Assembly: GCA_002421915.1 (NCBI GenBank)
Contig: DISA01000073.1
Location: forward strand, 12,104 to 22,218
Direction of reading: 5' to 3'
Source of the DNA: Gallionellaceae bacterium UBA6222
GTDB taxonomy: Bacteria; Pseudomonadota; Gammaproteobacteria; Burkholderiales; Gallionellaceae
Length of the DNA: 10,115 nucleotides
Below, piece by piece: positions 5,731-10,115 of the stretch. Every line of letters starts with the position of its first letter. Positions within the stretch are counted from its first letter, which is position 1. The position numbers and the translations under genes are program-made. Below the pieces are notes generated by a model. The model saw only the letters and a program-made list of their open reading frames with translations. It was not told where the DNA came from and searched no databases.

Positions 5731-5824
5731 GTCGGATTTCACCCAAAGGGTGCAAGAACCTCTTCGAGGCAACCCGACGCAGCAGGTGTTTCACGGATAG
5801 CTGTCGGGTTAAAACCCGACCTAC
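5727..5824. repeat. REP/BIME-like element between flhD and flhC
   Basis: Outer arms GTAGGTCGG (5727-5735) and CCGACCTAC (5816-5824) are a perfect inverted repeat and begin with GTAG, the classic REP tetranucleotide. Inside are CACCC-AAA-GGGTG (5740-5752), CCTC-TTC-GAGG (5759-5769) and GTCGGGTT-AA-AACCCGAC (5803-5820). A 33-base core (5740-5772) recurs in inverted orientation at 6592-6624 with one mismatch. The arm supplies the flhD stop codon. Confidence 0.8.
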
Positions 5825-5842
5825 AGGACAGGGAGAGAAGGC

Positions 5843-6391
5843 ATGCGCAACAAAAGTGTGGTGAACGAAGCGCGCGAGATTCAGATTGCGGTGGAGCTGA
5901 TCAATTTGGGTGCGCGCCTGCAGTTGTTGCAGGAAGAAACGCATCTGAGCCGCGAGCGCTTGCTCAAGCTGTACAAGGAGGTGAAGGGCGAGTCGCCCTC
6001 CAAAGGCATGCTGCCTTATTCCACCGACTGGTTCATGAGTTGGTCGGCCAATATTCATTCTTCGCTGTTCATGGGAATTCACCAGTTCATGCTGAAGCAT
6101 GCGGGTGTGTCAGGAGTTGAGGCGTTGATTAAGAGTTATCACCTCTATCTGGAGCAGGCTGAAGTGGGTGATGAGCCAACCTTGAGCATTACCCGCGCCT
6201 GGTTTCTGATTCGTTTCTTCGATGCAGACATGATGCAGCTCACCACTTGCCATGAGTGCGGCGGGCAGTTCGTGGTGCATACGCACGAGTTGTGTGACAC
6301 CTACACCTGCGGCATCTGCAAGCCGCCGTCACGTGCGGGCAAGACAAAAAAATCCAGGCAGTTGGAAAATGCAACAACTGTGTTGGGTTAA
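5843..6391 (+). CDS. flhC: Flagellar transcriptional regulator FlhC
   Basis: Protein of 182 aa, the DNA-binding and zinc-binding subunit of FlhD4C2, master activator of flagellar genes. The N-terminal helical part (ELINLGARLQLLQEETHLSRERLLKLYKE) resembles a helix-turn-helix-like fold. The C-terminal part holds the four zinc cysteines C136, C139, C156 and C159 (TTCHECGGQF and YTCGICKPP), with one extra Cys151 between the pairs. The start ATG has AGAGAAGG just upstream. The last residues (about TTVLG) and the TAA stop come from a degenerate palindrome (6381-6404), so the original C-terminus may have been altered. It is co-directional with flhD and almost certainly co-transcribed, with a REP-type element between them that could set their mRNA ratio. 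Confidence 0.95.
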   Translation: MRNKSVVNEAREIQIAVELINLGARLQLLQEETHLSRERLLKLYKEVKGESPSKGMLPYSTDWFMSWSANIHSSLFMGIHQFMLKHAGVSGVEALIKSYHLYLEQAEVGDEPTLSITRAWFLIRFFDADMMQLTTCHECGGQFVVHTHELCDTYTCGICKPPSRAGKTKKSRQLENATTVLG

Positions 6392-6404
6392 AAGCCACCC
6401 AACA
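6381..6404. repeat. Degenerate REP palindrome at the flhC stop codon
   Basis: TGTTGGGT (6381-6388) and ACCCAACA (6397-6404) are perfect inverted arms. The sequence looks like a mutated form of the TGTCGGGTTAAAACCCGACCCACA unit seen elsewhere here. The flhC stop TAA (6389-6391) is in its loop. Confidence 0.65.
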
Positions 6405-6420
6405 GGGAGCACGGTGGGTT

Positions 6421-6493
6421 TTGTGGGTCGGGATTCATCCCGGCGGGGTGTCTTGATCAAAGTCAAAACCGTCGGGTTAAAACCCGACCCACA
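6421..6493. repeat. REP/BIME-like element downstream of flhC, first full copy
   Basis: TGTGGGTCGG (6422-6431) and CCGACCCACA (6484-6493) form the outer arms. Inside are the hairpins CGGGATTCATCCCG and GTCGGGTT-AA-AACCCGAC (6471-6488). Bases 6413-6451 recur at 6502-6540 with one change, an 89-base direct period with the next element. Confidence 0.8.
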
Positions 6494-6510
6494 GGGGGCG
6501 TGGTGGGTTT

Positions 6511-6669
6511 TGTGGGTCGGGATTCATCCCGACGGGGTGTTGTGACAAAAAGCAAAACTGTCGGGTTGCACCCGCAAGGGGCAGGCCGTGGTTGCCTCGA
6601 AGAGGTTCTCGCACCCTTTGGGTGTACGGGGCTAAAGCCCCAACAACACACGCTCAAACCCGACCCACA
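6511..6669. repeat. REP/BIME-like element downstream of flhC, second and longer copy
   Basis: Outer arms TGTGGGTCGG (6511-6520) and CCGACCCACA (6660-6669). Internal parts are the CGGGATTCATCCCG hairpin, a 33-base core (6592-6624) that is the inverted copy of 5740-5772, and GGGGCT-AA-AGCCCC (6628-6641). The longer size looks like a REP pair with further hairpins inserted between its arms. No gene is seen between 6392 and 6692. Confidence 0.75.
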
Positions 6670-6692
6670 TAACCCAATTCCCGCGCGTTTGC

Positions 6693-6719
6693 TAAAGTTT
6701 TTTGGAACGATGCCGCTAC
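6693..6719 (+). promoter_or_regulatory. Sigma-28 (FliA) promoter of motAB
   Basis: TAAAGTTT (6693-6700), 11-base spacer, GCCGCTAC (6712-6719); two mismatches to GCCGATAA, one shared with the promoter at 5152. The start would be near 6726, giving a leader of about 140 nt to motA. motAB are class III, sigma-28 dependent genes in E. coli, which fits. Confidence 0.7.
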
Positions 6720-6744
6720 TACTGGTGAGCTTCAGTAGTTTTTT
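6718..6744 (+). terminator. Terminator for flhDC transcripts overlapping the motA promoter
   Basis: ACTACTG (6718-6724), 8-base loop, CAGTAGT (6733-6739), then five more T (6740-6744). The left arm overlaps the last bases of the sigma-28 -10 element. A transcript begun at about 6726 lacks the left arm and would escape, whereas read-through from flhDC would form the hairpin. A further small hairpin, CCCGC-GCAAA-GCGGG (6757-6771), lies in the motA leader. Confidence 0.65.
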
Positions 6745-6866
6745 ATGTGCGACCGCCCCGCGCAAAGCGGGAACAGTTGGCGAAATGTCGGGTTGTTCCA
6801 TGAATGGCATAAAGTAACCGCTGTTAGCATGTGGCGTAATTGAAACGAAATGGGTGAGGGGTAACC

Positions 6867-7721
6867 ATGCTGGTCATCATTGGATACGTTGTGGTGATAG
6901 GGTCGGTGTTCGGCGGTTTTGCCTTGGCCGGCGGCCATTTGGGCGCACTGTGGCAACCGCTGGAATTGCTGATGATCGGTGGTGGCGCGCTGGGTGCGTT
7001 CTTCGTCGGCAACAACATGAAAGCAATCAAGGCCACTTTCAAAGATCTGCCATCCCTGCTCAAGGGATCGAAATACAACAAAGACACTTACATGGAGCTG
7101 ATGGCGCTCATGTACGAATTGCTGGGCAAGGTGCGCAAGGAAGGCATGATGTCGATCGAGGGTGACGTCGAGAAGCCGGAAGAGAGCCCGATCTTCGCCA
7201 AATATCCAAAAATATTGTCCGACCACCACGTGGTTGAATTCATCACCGATTATCTGCGCATCATGGTGAGCGGTAATTTGAACGCGATGGAGATCGAGAA
7301 TCTGATGGATGTCGAGATCGAAACGCACCACCATGAATCCATGGTTTCCTCGCATGTCCTGGCCAAATTGGCAGACGGGATGCCGGCTTTCGGTATCGTG
7401 GCGGCGGTGATGGGTGTGGTGCATACCATGGAATCGGTGGGTGTTCCCCCGGCCGAGCTGGGCATGCTGATCGCACATGCGCTGGTGGGCACTTTCCTCG
7501 GCATTTTGCTGGCCTACGGTTTTGTCGGGCCGTTGGCCAGCCTGTTGGAACAAAAGGCAGAGGAAGGAAGCAAGATGTTCCAGGCAGTCAAGGTGGTATT
7601 GCTGGCGAACCTGAACGGCTATGCGCCGGCAATGGCAGTCGAGTTCGGGCGCAAGGTGTTGAACTCGACCGAGCGGCCGGGCTTCGCTGAACTGGAAGAG
7701 CACGTCAAACAAAAACGCTAA
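6867..7721 (+). CDS. motA: Flagellar motor stator protein MotA
   Basis: Inner membrane protein of 284 aa. With MotB it forms the proton-conducting stator (five MotA around two MotB) that turns the flagellar rotor. Four membrane segments are visible: residues about 2-20, 30-48, 171-190 and 200-222. Key residues fall at the same numbers as in E. coli MotA: Arg90 and Glu98 in the cytoplasmic loop, which touch FliG, and Pro173 and Pro222 next to the channel. The start at 6867 has GAGGGG (6856-6861) 5 bases upstream. The gene follows a sigma-28 promoter and ends 10 bases before motB, with which it is clearly co-transcribed. Confidence 0.97.
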   Translation: MLVIIGYVVVIGSVFGGFALAGGHLGALWQPLELLMIGGGALGAFFVGNNMKAIKATFKDLPSLLKGSKYNKDTYMELMALMYELLGKVRKEGMMSIEGDVEKPEESPIFAKYPKILSDHHVVEFITDYLRIMVSGNLNAMEIENLMDVEIETHHHESMVSSHVLAKLADGMPAFGIVAAVMGVVHTMESVGVPPAELGMLIAHALVGTFLGILLAYGFVGPLASLLEQKAEEGSKMFQAVKVVLLANLNGYAPAMAVEFGRKVLNSTERPGFAELEEHVKQKR

Positions 7722-7731
7722 GCGCGCGATC

Positions 7732-8775
7732 ATGGCCGAAGACAAGAACAAGCGCCCCATCGTTATCAAGCGCATCAAGAAGGTGGCGGGCGGTCATCAC
7801 GGCGGTGCATGGAAGATCGCATATGCCGACTTTGTCACGGCGATGATGGCGTTCTTCCTGCTCATGTGGCTGCTGGGTTCGACCGCCAAGGGCGATCTGC
7901 AGGGCATTTCCGAATACTTCAAGACGCCGCTCAAGGTGGCGCTGATGGGCGGCTCCGGCAGCGGCGACAGTTCCAGCATCATCAAGGGCGGCGGCCAGGA
8001 TCTTACCCGCAGCGAAGGCCAGGTAAAAAAAGGCGAATTGCCGCCCGAGAAAAAGGTTATCAATCTGAAAGCGGCGCGGCAGGAATTTTTACGCCTGGAA
8101 GCAAAGAAGGAAATCGAGCAGTTGCGGCAGCTGAAAAAGAATATCGAAGCCGCCATCGAGAACAACAAAAAGCTTGAGCAGTTCAAGAGCCAGATCCTGC
8201 TCGATCTCACCACCGAAGGGTTGCGTGTCCAGATCGTGGATGAAAAAAACCGCCCCATGTTCCAGAGCGGCAGCGCCAAGCTGGAGAGCTACACGCGCGA
8301 TATTCTGCATGAGATCGGCAAGATGCTGAACGATATGCCGAACAAGGTCAGCCTGTCCGGCCACACCGATGCACAGCCTTATGTCACGGCGGGCGGGCGT
8401 TACAGCAACTGGGAATTGTCGGCAGATCGTGCCAACGCTTCGCGCCGCGAGTTGATTGCGGGCGGTTTGAGTGATGAGAAAATCGTGCGTGTGGTGGGTC
8501 TGTCCTCGGCGGTGCTGTTCGATAACGAGAATCCGCTGAACCCGATCAACCGGCGCATCAGCATCATCGTGATGAACAAGAAAGCGGAAGAGGCGGCGCG
8601 GCAGGATGGCGGTACGGTACAGATCGATGCCGAGAACGGAAATCCGGAAGAGTTATTGGGCGCTTCAGGAGTGGCTGCATCCGGGGTGGTGGCGGCTTCG
8701 GGAGTGGAGATTTCTGCCGCACCGCCAGACCTTCCCGCCGATCCGGCACCGCCGGCGAATCCTTCGCCGCAGTAA
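7732..8775 (+). CDS. motB: Flagellar motor stator protein MotB
   Basis: Protein of 347 aa that anchors the stator to peptidoglycan. A cytoplasmic N-terminus with many Lys and Arg is followed by a single membrane helix (about 28-48) carrying the proton-binding Asp33 in AYADFVTAMMAFFLLMWL. A linker/plug and a charged helical region (about 100-165) come next. The OmpA-like peptidoglycan-binding domain (about 165-285) has LSGHTDAQPY (208-217) and WELSADRANASRREL. It is about 40 residues longer than E. coli MotB. The extra length is a low-complexity Ala/Val/Gly then Pro-rich tail from about residue 305, with repeated ASGV units. No good ribosome binding site precedes the start, so translation is probably coupled to motA, 10 bases upstream. 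Confidence 0.96.
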   Translation: MAEDKNKRPIVIKRIKKVAGGHHGGAWKIAYADFVTAMMAFFLLMWLLGSTAKGDLQGISEYFKTPLKVALMGGSGSGDSSSIIKGGGQDLTRSEGQVKKGELPPEKKVINLKAARQEFLRLEAKKEIEQLRQLKKNIEAAIENNKKLEQFKSQILLDLTTEGLRVQIVDEKNRPMFQSGSAKLESYTRDILHEIGKMLNDMPNKVSLSGHTDAQPYVTAGGRYSNWELSADRANASRRELIAGGLSDEKIVRVVGLSSAVLFDNENPLNPINRRISIIVMNKKAEEAARQDGGTVQIDAENGNPEELLGASGVAASGVVAASGVEISAAPPDLPADPAPPANPSPQ

Positions 8776-8849
8776 AGCAGAAGCCGGCTTGCCGGTGATG
8801 CTAAATTGTCATCAGCAAACTGGCTCCCGCGCTCAGCTTTGATACCCAT

Positions 8850-8876
8850 TAAAGGTTCGCAAGATTTTGCCGATAC
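8850..8876 (+). promoter_or_regulatory. Sigma-28 (FliA) promoter of the chemoreceptor gene
   Basis: TAAAGGTT (8850-8857), 11-base spacer, GCCGATAC (8869-8876). The -10 has one mismatch to GCCGATAA. The start would be near 8883, and AAGGAG (8896-8901) precedes the ATG at 8908. The 74 bases between motB and this promoter hold only a weak hairpin around CCGG-CTTG-CCGG, without a T run. Confidence 0.8.
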
Positions 8877-8907
8877 AAAATACGCGAACCAAATAAAGGA
8901 GTCGAGC

Positions 8908-10115
8908 ATGAATACCTGGTGGGCAAAACTTTCGCTGAAGAGCAAGCTGCAAATCCCGATCCAGCTCATTCTGCTGGCGATCATGTTGTTTGCGCAACGT
9001 GTGGCGCTGAACATGTTTGAGGAACGGGTACTGGAAGAGGCGCGGCAAAAAGCGGAAGTCTCCGCCGATGGTGTGCTGAACGGGCTGAACATGCTGATGC
9101 TCAACGGCATTATCAGTGACGCCGACCAGCGCAAGTTGTACGTCGAAAAAATGGGTGCTTCGGACAAGGTGGTCAACCTGCGCGTCATGCGTCACACGCC
9201 GGTGAGCGAGCAATATGGGCCGGGGTTGCCTGCCGAGCAGGCACAGGACGAGTTTGATCGTCTGGCATTGACCAGCGGCAAGCAGCAATCAATGGTTGAA
9301 CAGCGGGGCGACCTGCGCACCTTGCGCGTGGTGGTGCCTTTTATCGCACGGTCGGATTTTCGCGGCACAAACTGCCTGATGTGCCACACTGTGCCGGAAG
9401 GCTCGGTCAACGGTGCTGCGAGCATCACGCTGGATATGTCGGAAGAATATGCCCTGATTGCCAAGGCCAACGCGATCCTGTGGGGTGCACAGATATTGGT
9501 GCAGGTGCTGTTGTATTTCCTGATTGGCTGGCTGATCGGCTTTGTTACACGACCGACACATGAGTTGCAGCAGGCCATGCTGCAGATGCAGGCGAGCGGC
9601 GATCTGTCCGTGCGGGTGAAAGTGCGCAGCGAGGATGAAATTGGCCAAACCGCGACAGCATTCAACGCACTGATTGACGGTTTTGCCAACATCATCCGCC
9701 AGGTGCTGGAGGGTGCCGCCACCGTGTCCAGCACGGCAGCGCAATTATCCGTCTCTTCAACACAAATCGCGCAGGGATCCCAGGCACAAAGTGAAGCGGC
9801 AGCTTCCACGGCAGCGGCAGTGGAAGAGATCACCGTGAGTATCAATTCGGTGGCAGCGAATACCGAGGATGTGCGCAAGCTATCCGAGAAGAGCGCGCAG
9901 CAAGCGAGACAAGGTAACGAGAGCGTCTCGGTGATGATGGCCGAGATCGATGCTGTGCAGGAAGCAGTCAATCAGATCACCCAGTCAGTCAATGAATTCG
10001 TTGATAGCACTCGCGCCATTGCCGGTATGACGCAGCAGGTGAAAGATATTGCCGACCAGACCAACCTGCTCGCGCTGAATGCGGCGATTGAAGCGGCACG
10101 CGCCGGCGAACAGGG
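8908..10115 (+). CDS. Methyl-accepting chemotaxis protein with a periplasmic c-type haem motif (3' end outside window)
   Basis: Transmembrane chemoreceptor; 402 codons are visible. Membrane helix 1 is at about residues 14-30 and helix 2 at about 190-213. The periplasmic domain between them (about 160 residues) contains C156-L-M-C159-H160, a CxxCH motif for covalent haem c, placed close to helix 2. The region with FGPGL-like [20 protein letters not shown] before it recalls Tll0287-like (DUF3365) sensor domains; haem-c chemoreceptors are also known in Geobacter. A HAMP domain follows (about 214-268, with DEIGQ). The cytoplasmic signalling coiled coil then runs to the conserved hairpin tip ([21 protein letters not shown]), where the window ends. 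It would pass redox or gas signals to CheA/CheW, which are not in the window. Regulation is through its own sigma-28 promoter. Confidence 0.92.
   Translation, partial: [402 protein letters not shown]

Noticed and set aside
6413..6669. Repeated units that might be a CRISPR array
   Set aside because: Only two direct copies, with internal palindromes and no regular spacers; they are REP/BIME-type elements and no cas genes are present.
6732..7778. Long open frame on the minus strand across motA
   Set aside because: MotA on the + strand is unmistakable; the His-rich, odd composition of the antisense frame marks it as non-coding.

Overview
The window reads as chromosome of a motile, piliated betaproteobacterium. 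The flhDC master regulator is followed by motAB and a chemoreceptor, as in flhDC-type Beta- and Gammaproteobacteria. The type IV pilin, the flagellar sigma-28 promoters and a chemoreceptor with a c-type haem motif would suit a Gallionellaceae/Nitrosomonadales-like lineage. That placement is inference; no rRNA or marker gene is present. All genes lie on the + strand. I see no phage, plasmid, CRISPR or defence genes.

Layout. 1-633: C-terminal part of a GspE/PilB-type assembly ATPase. 768-2462: a GAF plus HD-GYP protein, a likely cyclic-di-GMP phosphodiesterase. 2732-3208: a type IV major pilin with a sigma-54 promoter, a possible activator site and a strong terminator. 3274-4974: a polytopic membrane protein with C-terminal TPRs, best read as a GT-C fold glycosyltransferase that may modify the pilin. 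4975-5409: a 435-base gap holding a self-contained small transcription unit (terminator, sigma-28 promoter, about 90 nt, strong terminator), a second hairpin block and the flhD ribosome binding site. 5410-6391: flhD and flhC. 6392-6866: palindromic repeats, a terminator that overlaps a sigma-28 promoter, and the motA leader. 6867-8775: motA and motB. 8850-10115: a sigma-28 promoter and a chemoreceptor cut off by the window end.

How the genes fit together. The left half is pilus biology (ATPase, cyclic-di-GMP turnover, pilin, possible pilin glycosylation). The right half is the top of the flagellar hierarchy (FlhDC), the stator (MotAB) and a sensor. Three sites match the sigma-28 pattern TAAA-GTTT / N11 / GCCGATAA: before motA, before the chemoreceptor, and before the small RNA candidate just upstream of flhD. 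The small RNA would show a CU-rich, anti-Shine-Dalgarno loop that can pair over 8 bases with the flhD ribosome binding site. This suggests a possible feedback loop on flhDC and is the most interesting item here.

A second theme is repeats. A REP/BIME-like family (GTRG followed by a GTCGG...CCGAC hairpin, in inverted pairs) occurs around pilB-like/HD-GYP, flhD/flhC and flhC/motA. One copy is a 52-bp perfect palindrome read in frame inside the glycosyltransferase gene. An unrelated CCCTCTCCC-type palindrome is read in frame inside the HD-GYP gene. The stop codons of flhD and flhC both fall inside repeat sequence.
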